64,000 nt of DNA, from contig JAGXQU010000056.1 of assembly GCA_018335895.1 (NCBI GenBank), positions 1-64,000 of the forward strand. Direction: 5' to 3'. The position numbers and the translations under genes are program-made. This document shows, piece after piece, positions 7,917 through 18,982 of this stretch. Below the pieces are notes generated by a model. The model made no database searches. It saw only the letters and a program-made list of their open reading frames with translations, and was not told where the DNA came from. Origin of the DNA: Hyphomicrobiales bacterium. GTDB taxonomy: Bacteria; Pseudomonadota; Alphaproteobacteria; Rhizobiales; Xanthobacteraceae. The first letter of the stretch is position 1; each line of letters begins with the position of its first letter.

Positions 7917-10778
7917 ATGATTACTGATTATCAAGCAAAGTATTTTGCCCATGATCTAACCAAACGCTGCGCGTCAGATAGCGCTGAGAGACTAGCTAGT
8001 GTTGTTGCAGGCGCTCAGGTTGATCTAAATCCGCATCAAGTCGATGCGGCGCTTTTTGCCTTTTCGTCCCCCCTCTCGAAGGGCGCCCTACTAGCTGACG
8101 AAGTGGGCCTTGGAAAAACGATCGAAGCAGGCCTCGTCATCTCCCAGCGCTGGGCTGAACGAAAGCGTTGTATTTTGATTATTACGCCCTCGAACCTCCG
8201 AAAGCAGTGGCATCAGGAACTCAGCGAGAAATTTTTCTTGCCGTGCACGATTCTTGAGTCGCGAACTTATAACGAGGCAATCAAGTTAGGGCGTTTCCGT
8301 CCGTTCGATGTGAAAGACACTGTCATAATCTGCTCGTACCAGTTCGCGCGGAACAAGGCTGCGGACATTCACGCGATGCCATGGGATCTAGTCGTTATCG
8401 ACGAGGCCCACAGGCTTAGGAACGTCTACAAACCATCCAATGTGATCGCGAATACGCTAAAACAGGCGCTCGCCCAGAAACAAAAATTACTTCTGACAGC
8501 GACTCCACTTCAAAATTCGCTGATGGAGTTATTTGGCCTTGTGAGTTTTATCGACGAACACACATTTGGCGATCTAAAGAGCTTCCGCGAGCAGTTTGCC
8601 AATCTCGCTCACGACCGCGTGTTCAATGTTTTGAAGGAGCGATTGAAGCCAATATGTCACCGAACCTTGCGTCGGCAGGTGACCGCATACGTTCCCTATA
8701 CGCGTCGCTTACCGCTCGTTGAAGAATTCACGCCAAGCGATGGCGAGGATCGGCTATACGAACTCGTTTCGGAATATTTGCGACGGGATAATCTGCAGGC
8801 CTTGCCAGCAAGCCAGCGCTCCTTGATGACGCTAGTTCTGCGAAAGCTGCTCGCGTCATCAACCTTTGCAATCGCTGGGGCTCTCTCCTCAATTTCCAAG
8901 CGCATGCGAGCTAAGTTGAAGAAGCACGAGGTCCAAGCGACACTCGAAGATGATCTCGGACAAGACTACGAGAGCATGGATGCAACTGCCGAAGAATGGA
9001 CCGAGGAGGAGCCACTTGAAACACTAACGGAGACTGATCGCAAGGCTATCGAGTCCGAAATCGCTGACCTAGAAGAGTTTGCTAAGCTCGCCACTTCGAT
9101 CGATCACAACGCCAAGGGGAAGGCGCTTCTAAAGGCTTTGAGCGTCGCCTTTGCCAAGGCCGAGGAGCTTGGCGCCGAACCAAAAGCTATCATTTTCACC
9201 GAGTCACGAAAGACACAGGCCTACCTACTAAGGGTGCTCGCCGACAGTCCCTACGCCGACGGCATTGTGCTTTTCAACGGTACAAACACCGACGAGCGGT
9301 CAAAGCAAATTTATGCCAAATGGATTGAGCGTCACCAAGGCTCAGATCGGGTAAGCGGGTCGAAGACGGCCGACATGCGATCGGCTTTAGTGGAATATTT
9401 TCGTGATGAGGGTCGCATTATGATTGCGACCGAAGCGGGCGCCGAGGGAATCAATCTTCAATTCTGCTCTCTGGTCGTGAACTACGACCTTCCTTGGAAT
9501 CCCCAGCGCATTGAACAGCGAATTGGCCGCTGTCATCGCTATGGCCAAAAGCACGACGTTGTGGTCGTCAACTTTCTAAATCGCAAGAACGAAGCCGATC
9601 AGCGTGTCTATCAACTTCTCTCGGAGAAATTTAAACTGTTCGAAGGAGTATTTGGAGCGAGCGATGAAGTACTGGGTGCTATCGAGTCTGGCGTAGACTT
9701 TGAAAAGAGAATTAGTGCCATTTATCAGCGATGCCGTCAGAAAGAAGAGATCAAGACAGCATTCGATAATCTTCAACTCGAACTCAGCCTCGAAATAAAC
9801 GAGGCTATGGCTCAGACACGACAAAAGCTTTTAGAAAATTTTGACGATGAGGTTCGCGAGAAGCTCAAAATTCGCGACGAAGATGCCAAGGTCTATCTCG
9901 ATCGGTTTGAACAGTTACTCATGCGCGTAACTCAGCACGAGTTAAAAGATTGTGCCGACTTCATTGATGCCACGTCATTCCGTCTGAAATCAAAGCCAGA
10001 TTGGGTTGAGGTGGGAGATATTCCTCTCGGGCTCTACGAGTTACCACGCCGGACAGGTGAAGCGCACCTTTATAGACTTAGCCATCCTTTGGGTGAGGCG
10101 GTCGTGGAACGTGCGAAGGCGAAAAAACTCGTCCCGGCAGAGCTGGTATTTGATTACTCCAATCACCCTGGAAAGGTGACCGCGCTTGAGCCCCACAAAG
10201 GCCAGGCCGGTTGGTTCGTCGCTGCCCAGCTTGCTGTTGAAGCCCTAGATCAAACCGAAGAATATCTCCTGGTATCTGGTGTATCGGATGCAGGAGATTC
10301 GTTGAGCGACGAAGCCGCCTTGCGTCTATTGACGCTTGCAGCAAGAGTTGGACCGGAGATGCCCCCGCCAGTAAATACGATAGATCGCTTGAACGGTAAT
10401 CTTCGGCTTAGGCAACAGGAAATTCAGCGCACGATTTCTGAACGCAACGCCCGGTTTTTTGAGGTTGAAGCAGATAAGCTCGACGGCTGGGCCGATGATC
10501 TCAAAGTCGGTCTAGAGCGCGAAATCAAAGAACTAGATCGTCGAATTAAGGAAGCCCGCCGTGCCGCGACAACTGCATCGACTTTAGAAGATAAGCTCGC
10601 AGGGCAAAAGCAAATCAAGTCGATTGAAGCTTTGCGAAACGAAAAACGAAAATCACTGTTCGAGGCGCAAGACGAAATTGACAAGCAGAGAGCGCAGCTA
10701 ATTGCTCAGATTGAAGGTAAGTTGGAACAAAATACAAATTTGAGATCACTCTTTACTATTCGTTGGAGTCTGCAGTGA
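7917..10778 (+). CDS. SNF2-family helicase
   Basis: LADEVGLGKTIEAG, VIDEAHRLRN, TATPLQNS, IEQRIGRCHRYGQ. Confidence 0.9.
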   Translation: MITDYQAKYFAHDLTKRCASDSAERLASVVAGAQVDLNPHQVDAALFAFSSPLSKGALLADEVGLGKTIEAGLVISQRWAERKRCILIITPSNLRKQWHQELSEKFFLPCTILESRTYNEAIKLGRFRPFDVKDTVIICSYQFARNKAADIHAMPWDLVVIDEAHRLRNVYKPSNVIANTLKQALAQKQKLLLTATPLQNSLMELFGLVSFIDEHTFGDLKSFREQFANLAHDRVFNVLKERLKPICHRTLRRQVTAYVPYTRRLPLVEEFTPSDGEDRLYELVSEYLRRDNLQALPASQRSLMTLVLRKLLASSTFAIAGALSSISKRMRAKLKKHEVQATLEDDLGQDYESMDATAEEWTEEEPLETLTETDRKAIESEIADLEEFAKLATSIDHNAKGKALLKALSVAFAKAEELGAEPKAIIFTESRKTQAYLLRVLADSPYADGIVLFNGTNTDERSKQIYAKWIERHQGSDRVSGSKTADMRSALVEYFRDEGRIMIATEAGAEGINLQFCSLVVNYDLPWNPQRIEQRIGRCHRYGQKHDVVVVNFLNRKNEADQRVYQLLSEKFKLFEGVFGASDEVLGAIESGVDFEKRISAIYQRCRQKEEIKTAFDNLQLELSLEINEAMAQTRQKLLENFDDEVREKLKIRDEDAKVYLDRFEQLLMRVTQHELKDCADFIDATSFRLKSKPDWVEVGDIPLGLYELPRRTGEAHLYRLSHPLGEAVVERAKAKKLVPAELVFDYSNHPGKVTALEPHKGQAGWFVAAQLAVEALDQTEEYLLVSGVSDAGDSLSDEAALRLLTLAARVGPEMPPPVNTIDRLNGNLRLRQQEIQRTISERNARFFEVEADKLDGWADDLKVGLEREIKELDRRIKEARRAATTASTLEDKLAGQKQIKSIEALRNEKRKSLFEAQDEIDKQRAQLIAQIEGKLEQNTNLRSLFTIRWSLQ

Positions 10779-10960
10779 CCGACAAGAAATCTCCTTCGGA
10801 GTCTTTATCTGCAGTGGTCGTTGATAGGCTTATCCAATCAGGACTGGTTCGCTCCGAAAAACGCGACAACCTCATCGCTACGATTTCGTCCGGAAGTATG
10901 AAGGGAGAAGATTGGAAACTAGAAATTGATATTGCGAAATCCAAGGTTGAGCGGCGATGA
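10775..10960 (+). CDS. Small operon-internal protein (GTG start)
   Basis: GTGA overlap with upstream stop and ATGA overlap with downstream start. Confidence 0.55.
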   Translation: MTDKKSPSESLSAVVVDRLIQSGLVRSEKRDNLIATISSGSMKGEDWKLEIDIAKSKVERR

Positions 10961-13275
10961 CTACTGTCCCATTAAAGGCGCTCAACCTCACTGCTTTTCG
11001 GGGCTCTTGTGCGACATTCATTCTTCCTTTTGAAAAGGAAAGAAAACTCACACTTCTTTATGGTGAGAATGGTACCGGCAAGACGACGATCTGTGATGCC
11101 TTCGAATTCTTGGCCCTCGAAAAGATTTCATCGCTCGAAGGTTATGGGCTTGGTGGGAGCCTAGAGAAATATTGGCCTAGCGCAAGCAAGAGCCCAGACG
11201 ATCTGTTGGTCGCGTTGGAAACGCAAGACGGGGTTTGCTCCGGCAAGCTTGTCAACAAGAAAGTACAGATCACACCATCCTCATCGCGTCCGCGAATTGA
11301 ACTGCTGCGTCGTCAGCATATTCTTCGTTTGATTCAAGCGCAGCCAAAGGAACGCTACGATGCGATTAAGCGTTTTATCGATATTTCAAATTTTGAGAGG
11401 TCCGAGGAAGCACTGCGCCAGCTTTCCAAATCGCTCGCTGAAGAGCGTGACCACGCGCACTATGCCGAGAGTCAGAGTCTACTTGAACTGCAAGGATTTT
11501 ATGAAGCGGCTAACGAACCAGCAGGATTGACCGCTGTCATTTGGGCCAAGCAGAAACTTGCCCAGCCCGCGGGGAACCTGGATGCAGATATCGTTGCTAT
11601 CGGCAAGCTACGGTCTGCTTTTGATGCAGTTAAGAATATTTTGAAGCGACGAGAGAGCGTGCATGCGGCTGTTGCCGCGACCGGCGAAGAAGTTGATAAA
11701 GCTAACGCAGCGCTTGCTTCAGCCGCTGCGGCGGCGGGTGATGATGCAACTGAGATATTGGCGGTACTGGACGCGGGTAGCAAATACTTACACGCTCATC
11801 CAGATGCGAACGAGTGTCCGCTGTGCCGCAGTGAAGAAAACGTTTCGGGGCTAGCGAATGAGATTGCAGCCCGCCTCACTCGCTTGTCCGCATTAAGTGC
11901 GGCAGCGTTTGCGCTCGATCAGCGCATCAAGGCGTTTGAAGCCGCGCGAGCCGCTTTGGCCCAGCTTGACTTAGACTACGCGCAGGCAATTTCGACGTAT
12001 ACCACCGCTAAAGATGGTCATTCCTGGAAAAGTGAGTTGCAGTTGCCGACGAGCTCTCCACCTGCGGATTTGGCTTCGCTCGCGTCATGGCTAGATGCCA
12101 ATGACACCGTTGCATCAGGTTGGCCAGCCATCGAAGCTTCTTGGTATGAAGAGAAAAAATTTACAGCGACTTTAAAAGCGGCATCCGAACGATATGATGT
12201 GAATCATACCTCTCGGGCCCGACTCGATGATCTGCTACCCAGAGTGCAAGAAGCGCTCAAACTCTGCGTAGAGCAACGGCAGGCTTTCACTAACGAGATG
12301 ATCGGTGAAATAGCAAAGGAAGTCGGCAGTCTTTATGAAAAAATTCATCCGGGCGAAGGATTGGACGCCATTGCCTTACCATTGGACCCGAACAAACGAG
12401 CGTCAATCGAGTTAGAGGCAAAATTTTCTGGGCGTGATGTGCCGCCGCAGGCCTATTTCAGTCAATCACATTTGGACACACTCGGGTTGTGCGTTTTTTT
12501 GGCGCTTGCATCCCGCGATGGTTGCGATGATAAGATTTTGATTTTGGATGACGTACTCGGTAGCGTTGATGAGCCGCATGTAGAGCGGGTCGTCGGCGTA
12601 ATCTATGAAGTGAGTGAAAAATTTCAACATACGATTGTCACCACGCATTACCGGCCATGGCGAGAGCGTTTTCGCTGGGGATCGCTCAAGCCCGACCAGC
12701 CATGTCAGTTCGTTGAACTAAGCGGTTGGAACATCGAAGACGGCATGAGCATTGTTGGAGGCTTGCCAGAAATCGAGCGGCTTAGAGCCCTACTTACTGC
12801 ATCGCCGCCGGATACGCAGGCTATTTGTAGCAAGGCAGGCGTTATTCTCGAATACGCTCTCGACTATCTCACTCAGCGCTACGAGTGTGCTGTGCCTCGC
12901 CGCCACGGCAATAGTTACACAATTGGTGATTTGCTGCCCGCCGTAAGCACTAAACTCCGCGATGCTTTAAAGGTCGAGATACGCGATGGCCTAACCGACC
13001 CAAACTCTGCGTCCACAAACATAGTTCATTTGAAGCCGATTTTGGAAGAGCTTTCTCGAATCGCGCAGGTTCGCAATGCGCTCGGCGCGCATTTCAAAGC
13101 TATATCCTTTGACTTGCTTGATCAGGATGCAATTGGTTTCGCGAATCATGTCGTTCAGTTGGTTGATGCTTTGTCCCACCCAGATCATGGCTGGCCGAAC
13201 AATGACAAGTCCGGCAGCTATTGGCGCAATAGTGGCGATAGCCGTCGGCTCCATCCTCTTAAAAAGCCCGCTTAA
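10957..13275 (+). CDS. SMC/Rad50-like zinc-hook ATPase with HEPN-like C-terminus (RloC-like architecture)
   Basis: Walker A GENGTGKTT; ECPLC hook motif; ILILDDVLGSVD; C-terminal VRNALGAH. Confidence 0.75.
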   Translation: MTTVPLKALNLTAFRGSCATFILPFEKERKLTLLYGENGTGKTTICDAFEFLALEKISSLEGYGLGGSLEKYWPSASKSPDDLLVALETQDGVCSGKLVNKKVQITPSSSRPRIELLRRQHILRLIQAQPKERYDAIKRFIDISNFERSEEALRQLSKSLAEERDHAHYAESQSLLELQGFYEAANEPAGLTAVIWAKQKLAQPAGNLDADIVAIGKLRSAFDAVKNILKRRESVHAAVAATGEEVDKANAALASAAAAAGDDATEILAVLDAGSKYLHAHPDANECPLCRSEENVSGLANEIAARLTRLSALSAAAFALDQRIKAFEAARAALAQLDLDYAQAISTYTTAKDGHSWKSELQLPTSSPPADLASLASWLDANDTVASGWPAIEASWYEEKKFTATLKAASERYDVNHTSRARLDDLLPRVQEALKLCVEQRQAFTNEMIGEIAKEVGSLYEKIHPGEGLDAIALPLDPNKRASIELEAKFSGRDVPPQAYFSQSHLDTLGLCVFLALASRDGCDDKILILDDVLGSVDEPHVERVVGVIYEVSEKFQHTIVTTHYRPWRERFRWGSLKPDQPCQFVELSGWNIEDGMSIVGGLPEIERLRALLTASPPDTQAICSKAGVILEYALDYLTQRYECAVPRRHGNSYTIGDLLPAVSTKLRDALKVEIRDGLTDPNSASTNIVHLKPILEELSRIAQVRNALGAHFKAISFDLLDQDAIGFANHVVQLVDALSHPDHGWPNNDKSGSYWRNSGDSRRLHPLKKPA

Positions 13276-13284
13276 GGCAAAGAC

Positions 13285-14946
13285 ATGACAAAAAAACAAA
13301 AACTCGAACTAACATGGGTGGGCAAAGACAACCGTCCGCGCTTAGAGCCGCGCATCCTGCTTGAAGATCCCGAGAAGTCGTATCATGCCACGCATCGGGT
13401 CAGTGAGAACGATATCTTCGACAATCGACTGATCTTTGGCGACAACCTGCTCGCGCTGAAGGCGCTGGAGCACGAGTTCACGGGAAAGGTGAAGTGCGTC
13501 TTCATCGACCCACCCTATAATACTGGTAGCGCCTTTGAACACTATGATGATGGATTGGAACATTCAATTTGGCTTGGGTTGCTACGTGACCGACTGGACG
13601 TCATCCGACATCTCTTAGCCGACGATGGTTCGCTGTGGATCACGATTGACGACAACGAAGCTCATTACCTTAAAGTACTTTGTGATGAGGTTTTTGGACG
13701 CGCGAATTTTGTCGCCAACGTGGTTTGGCAAAAACGGACGTCACCAGAAGCTAGGTTGCAGCTTGGCACCGCGCACGACGACGTTCTGGTCTATTCCAAG
13801 AATCCTTCCAAACTCATCCTTAACAAACTTGTTCGCTCCGATGAACAAATCAAGAATTTCAAGAACCTCGACGATGATCCGAGGGGGGCTTGGGCGTCTA
13901 GCGATTTTACAGCGCAAGGTTGGCGCCCCAATCAAATGTACAAAATTAAATCACCATCTGGCGTCGTATTTGATCCGCCACCTGGCAGATGTTGGGGAAA
14001 CATCGAAAGTGTTTTCTTGAAATTAAAGTCAGAAAACCGAATCTGGTTTGGAAAGGATGGGTCTGCTCGTCCCAGAGTTAAAACCTTTTTGAGTGAACAA
14101 GAAGGCGTAAGTGCATGGACATGGTGGACGAATTCAGAAGTTGGCCACAACCAAGAAGCAAAAAAGGAGATTATTGAACTCTTTGGTGCTGACAACGCGT
14201 TTGATACGCCAAAACCCGAGCGACTACTTAAGCGCATAATCGAACTTGCCACGACACCCGGCGACCTCGTCCTCGACTCCTTTGCTGGTTCCGGTACGAC
14301 TGGTGCTGTCGCTCACAAGATGGGCCGACGCTGGATCATGGTAGAGCTGGGTGAGCATTGCCATACTCATATCATTCCGCGCCTGAAGAAAGTCATTGAC
14401 GGCGAAGACAAGGGCGGCGTGACCGAGGCCGTCGATTGGCGGGGCGGCGGCGGTTTTCGCTATTTCAGACTGGCGCCTTCGCTGCTCGAAACCGACAAGT
14501 GGGGCCGGGAGGTCATCAGCAAGGCCTATAATGCCGAGATGCTCGCCGAAGCCTTGTGCAAGATTGAAGGCTTCACTTATGCGCCGAGCGATGCCGTCTA
14601 TTGGCAGCATGGCCATTCGACTGAGCGCGATTTCATCTACGTGACGACTCAGACGCTGAGCGTCGAGCAACTCCAGCAATTGAGCGAGGAAGTCGGCACT
14701 GAACGTTCGCTACTCGTGCTGTGTTCGGCATTCCGGAGCAACGCTGATCGCTGGCCGAATCTCACGGTCAAAAAGATCCCGAACCACATCCGCTCGCGCT
14801 GCGAATGGAGCCATGACGATTACAGCCTGAACGTCGAGAACCTGCCAAAGGCACCGCCGAGGCCGGAGCCCGATGCGCCATCCGTTGCGGAGCCCGCTGC
14901 CGGGCAACCGGACCTGTTCGGCTCCAAGAATGGAGGCAGCCGATGA
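13285..14946 (+). CDS. Type III site-specific DNA methyltransferase (Mod)
   Basis: FIDPPYNTG and LDSFAGSGTTGAV motifs. Confidence 0.9.
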   Translation: MTKKQKLELTWVGKDNRPRLEPRILLEDPEKSYHATHRVSENDIFDNRLIFGDNLLALKALEHEFTGKVKCVFIDPPYNTGSAFEHYDDGLEHSIWLGLLRDRLDVIRHLLADDGSLWITIDDNEAHYLKVLCDEVFGRANFVANVVWQKRTSPEARLQLGTAHDDVLVYSKNPSKLILNKLVRSDEQIKNFKNLDDDPRGAWASSDFTAQGWRPNQMYKIKSPSGVVFDPPPGRCWGNIESVFLKLKSENRIWFGKDGSARPRVKTFLSEQEGVSAWTWWTNSEVGHNQEAKKEIIELFGADNAFDTPKPERLLKRIIELATTPGDLVLDSFAGSGTTGAVAHKMGRRWIMVELGEHCHTHIIPRLKKVIDGEDKGGVTEAVDWRGGGGFRYFRLAPSLLETDKWGREVISKAYNAEMLAEALCKIEGFTYAPSDAVYWQHGHSTERDFIYVTTQTLSVEQLQQLSEEVGTERSLLVLCSAFRSNADRWPNLTVKKIPNHIRSRCEWSHDDYSLNVENLPKAPPRPEPDAPSVAEPAAGQPDLFGSKNGGSR

Positions 14947-17630
14947 ACCGTCATGTGAACTCTATCGCTGGCCGCCTGAGCCTTCGTGCGCCGCAACGTC
15001 AGTCCCTAGAAATCCTTGATCGGATTACCGAGATCGCACCACCTAGCAAGGGCGCGGACCTTGAAGCCGCGCTCGCCGCGATCAGTAGCGAGTTTCCCAC
15101 CGTCACCGACTTCGAACGTGAGTTCCCCAGCCTATGCTTCGCGCTCGCGACGGGCGTCGGTAAAACAAGGTTGATGGGCGCCTTCATCGGCTATCTCCAT
15201 CTCGCGCACGGGCTGAACAACTTCTTCGTCCTCGCACCCAACCTCACCATCTACAACAAGCTGATAACAGACTTCACCCCGAACACGCCCAAATATGTAC
15301 TGAAGGGTATCTCCGAGTTTGCGGTCTCGCCGCCTGTCATCACCACCGGTGAAAACTACGAGCGCCAGATTGCCAGCGGTGGGCAGCTGTTCCCGACAAC
15401 GATCAACATCTTCAACATCTCGAAAATCAATTCCGAAGTGCGCGGCGGGCGCGCCCCGCGTATCCGTAGTTTCCGCGAAGAAATCGGCGAGAGTTATTTC
15501 GACTACTTGGCGGGACTCAACGATCTCGTGCTCATCATGGATGAGTCGCACCGGTATCGCGCTTCCGCCGGCATTCGCGCCATCAACGAGCTGAAACCGG
15601 TTCTCGGCCTGGAACTTACTGCCACGCCGTTCGTCGAAACGAACCGGGGGCCGACGCCCTTCAAGAACGTCATCTTCGACTACCCCCTTGGCCGCGCCAT
15701 GGCGGACGGCTTCGTGAAGGAGCCAGCCGTTGTCACACGCAAGAATTTCAACCCGGCGGGCATGTCGGTCGAACAGATCGAGCGATTGAAGCTCGAAGAC
15801 GGTGTCCGGCTGCACGAAAGCGTCAAGGTGGAGCTTGAGACCTACGCTCGCGAGACGATGAACCCCATCGTCAAGCCGTTCCTGCTCGTCATCGCCCGCG
15901 ACACGACGCACGCAAGCCAGCTGATGCAGCTGATACAGTCGGACGGCTTCTTCGAAGGCCGCTACGCGGCGAAGGTCATCCAGGTCGACTCCAGCAAGAC
16001 CGGAGCCGAGGAAGACGAGATGGTCGAGCGGCTGCTTAAGGTCGAGCACACAGACGAGCCGACCGAAATTGTCATCCATGTCAACATGTTGAAGGAAGGC
16101 TGGGACGTCACCAACCTCTACACCATTGTGCCGCTGCGCGCCGCCAATGCGCGCACGCTCATCGAGCAATCCATCGGCCGTGGCCTTCGTCTTCCCTACG
16201 GGAAGCGAACCGGCGTTATCGCCGTCGATCGACTAAACATCGTGGCGCACGACCGTTTTCAGGAGATCGTCGAGGAGGCGAACAATCCCAATTCGACGAT
16301 CCGTCTGCAGCAGGTCGTGCTGAATCCCGATCAGCTACAGAAGACCGTCACGGTTGTCTCCCAGTCGCAGCTTGCCGCCAAGCTCGGCCTCAAGCCGGAC
16401 CATCCCACTTCGAGTACGCAAGTGTCGGGCTTCAACGAAGCGCCGGCCGTTTTCAACACCGAAGAACAGAAGATCGCGCAGATCGCATACGACGTAATTC
16501 GGAAGTTCGAATCCCAACCGGACAAGCTTCCGAGCGTCACTTACCTCCAACAGCCGGAGGTGCAGGCCGCGGTTCTGAAGGAAGTGACGAACCAATATCG
16601 ACCCGCGCAGCTGGAAATGACCGGCATCACGAAGCAGCCCGATCTCGCGGCGGTGGTCGCGAAGACGACGGAGATTGTGGTCCAGCAGACCATCGATATT
16701 CCTCGTATTCTTGTGGTTCCAAAGGGGGAGGTAAAGTCAGGGTTCAAGCCATTCACCCTGGACCTATCGACGATCAATTATCCGACGCCTGACGACGAGC
16801 TATGGATCAGACATTTGCGCACGGAACAGGTCGATGTAATCGGACTTGGGCGTGGTAGCGTCGATGAACAGCGTCTGGAGGACTACGTAGTCAGTGGGCT
16901 GATCGATTTCGACGATGTCGCCTACGATGAGCATGCTGATCTGCTTTATGACCTGGCCGAGCAAGTGGTGGCACATCTTCGCGGCTATCTATCTGCCGAC
17001 GACGCACGAAAGGTTCTCCGCCTTCACCAAAAAGAGATCGCCCGATTTGTTCATGCGCAGATGCAGAAGCACTTCTGGCAGGCCACGGACGTCGACTACG
17101 AGGTTGTGGTAACGCGAGGGTTCACGGCGCTTCGGCCAAGCGCCTACACGGCAGCAGCGGGCGAGCAACCACTCGATTTCAGGAAGTCCCCCGCCGACAA
17201 GAGCAATATGTCGAAGTACATCTTCGGCGGTTTTGCGAAATGCCTTTATCCTGTCCAGAAATTCCAGTCCGACGCGGAGCGCAAGCTCGCCGTCATCCTG
17301 GAGCGAGAGGCTTTGAAGTGGTTCAAGCCCGCCAAAGGTCAGTTTCAAATTTACTACAAATGGGGTGCGGATAATCCTGAGTATCAACCGGATTTCGTGG
17401 CCGAGACCAAAGATCGAATCTTTATGCTGGAACCGAAGGCTGCCAACCAGATGACGGATGGTGAGGTTCTAGCGAAGAGGGACGCCGCTTTACGCTGGTG
17501 TCAGCAAGCCAGTAACCATGCCCGCAACCACGGCGGAAAGCCTTGGACCTATGTTTTAATCCCGCATGACACGATTGCAGAGAATATGACACTTGATGGG
17601 CTTGCAAAGCTTCACGGCCCAAAAGGGTGA
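14943..17630 (+). CDS. Type III restriction enzyme Res subunit
   Basis: Helicase motifs (ATGVGKT, MDESHRYR, IEQSIGRGLRLP) and C-terminal PDFVAE...LEPK nuclease motif; ATGA overlap with mod. Confidence 0.88.
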   Translation: MNRHVNSIAGRLSLRAPQRQSLEILDRITEIAPPSKGADLEAALAAISSEFPTVTDFEREFPSLCFALATGVGKTRLMGAFIGYLHLAHGLNNFFVLAPNLTIYNKLITDFTPNTPKYVLKGISEFAVSPPVITTGENYERQIASGGQLFPTTINIFNISKINSEVRGGRAPRIRSFREEIGESYFDYLAGLNDLVLIMDESHRYRASAGIRAINELKPVLGLELTATPFVETNRGPTPFKNVIFDYPLGRAMADGFVKEPAVVTRKNFNPAGMSVEQIERLKLEDGVRLHESVKVELETYARETMNPIVKPFLLVIARDTTHASQLMQLIQSDGFFEGRYAAKVIQVDSSKTGAEEDEMVERLLKVEHTDEPTEIVIHVNMLKEGWDVTNLYTIVPLRAANARTLIEQSIGRGLRLPYGKRTGVIAVDRLNIVAHDRFQEIVEEANNPNSTIRLQQVVLNPDQLQKTVTVVSQSQLAAKLGLKPDHPTSSTQVSGFNEAPAVFNTEEQKIAQIAYDVIRKFESQPDKLPSVTYLQQPEVQAAVLKEVTNQYRPAQLEMTGITKQPDLAAVVAKTTEIVVQQTIDIPRILVVPKGEVKSGFKPFTLDLSTINYPTPDDELWIRHLRTEQVDVIGLGRGSVDEQRLEDYVVSGLIDFDDVAYDEHADLLYDLAEQVVAHLRGYLSADDARKVLRLHQKEIARFVHAQMQKHFWQATDVDYEVVVTRGFTALRPSAYTAAAGEQPLDFRKSPADKSNMSKYIFGGFAKCLYPVQKFQSDAERKLAVILEREALKWFKPAKGQFQIYYKWGADNPEYQPDFVAETKDRIFMLEPKAANQMTDGEVLAKRDAALRWCQQASNHARNHGGKPWTYVLIPHDTIAENMTLDGLAKLHGPKG

Positions 17631-17705
17631 TTGCTAATTCTGATGTCGGTGACATTGCTTTCTGGACTAAGCGTTTGGTTCATTTGCTCTAAAGGCTGGG
17701 GATAA

Positions 17706-18311
<606 letters not shown>

Positions 18312-18348
18312 GGCAGGGGATAAGTGGCGCTGGCGCGATTTTGGGACG

Positions 18349-18354
18349 TATAAT
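18349..18354 (+). promoter_or_regulatory. -10 element directly before module protein 2 ATG
   Basis: CGTATAATGCAGGCATGG identical in element B. Confidence 0.5.
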
Positions 18355-18360
18355 GCAGGC

Positions 18361-18711
18361 ATGGATTTACCGCGCAGCATCGGGGAATTGCTGAAAGAAA
18401 AAACCATCATCCTCAAGGGCGCAGACGCTGCAACCGCGCAAGGCTTTACCCAGGTTCCGAATTTTATCCTGAAATCAAAAAGGCTCAGTTCCGGCGACAA
18501 GCTCGCATTCGCAATGCTGCTCTCCTACGCATGGCAGAACGACTACTGCTTTCCCGGTCAGAAGCGCCTCGGTGAAGACATGGGCCTGCATGAAACCAAT
18601 GTGCGTCGTCATCTCAAATCATTAGAGGCGCATGGCATGCTAGCCATCGTGCGGCGAGGGCAGGGCAAGACCAATATCTACGAGTTGGATTTGAAGCCGC
18701 GCAGATTGTAG
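18361..18711 (+). CDS. Winged-HTH, replication-initiator-like (HTH_36 type) protein (module protein 2)
   Basis: LSSGDKLAFAMLLSYAWQNDYCFPGQKRLGEDMGLHETNVRRHLKSLE; paralog at 53192-53554. Confidence 0.7.
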   Translation: MDLPRSIGELLKEKTIILKGADAATAQGFTQVPNFILKSKRLSSGDKLAFAMLLSYAWQNDYCFPGQKRLGEDMGLHETNVRRHLKSLEAHGMLAIVRRGQGKTNIYELDLKPRRL

Positions 18712-18720
18712 CCGGTTTAG

Positions 18721-18789
18721 ACCGAGCAAAAATGCTCGGTCTAGAGCGAGCGAAATCAGCAGTTCTTGAACCGGCAAAATCGCTCGGTC
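18721..18789. repeat. GCTCGGTC/GACCGAGC repeats (element A)
   Basis: ACCGAGCA-AAAA-TGCTCGGT hairpin and CGCTCGGTC, directly after module protein 2; same motif at 53114-53179. Confidence 0.7.
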
Positions 18790-18982
18790 ATTCAATATAA
18801 GAATATGCATCTAATATATTCATAGAAATAGATTCAGTATTGGGAATGCATTTTTCTTAGAAAAGGGGAGAGGACACGGCTGGAGCCGTATCTTTCAACG
18901 GCGGCCGCTTTGGTGGTCCAACCGCGCCTTAGACCCCGCCTTTACGGTAAGGCGGGGTGAGCAACGAAAATATCCTGATATG

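Noticed and set aside
15132-16169. 345-aa ORF opposite res
   Set aside because: Antisense shadow of the Res subunit
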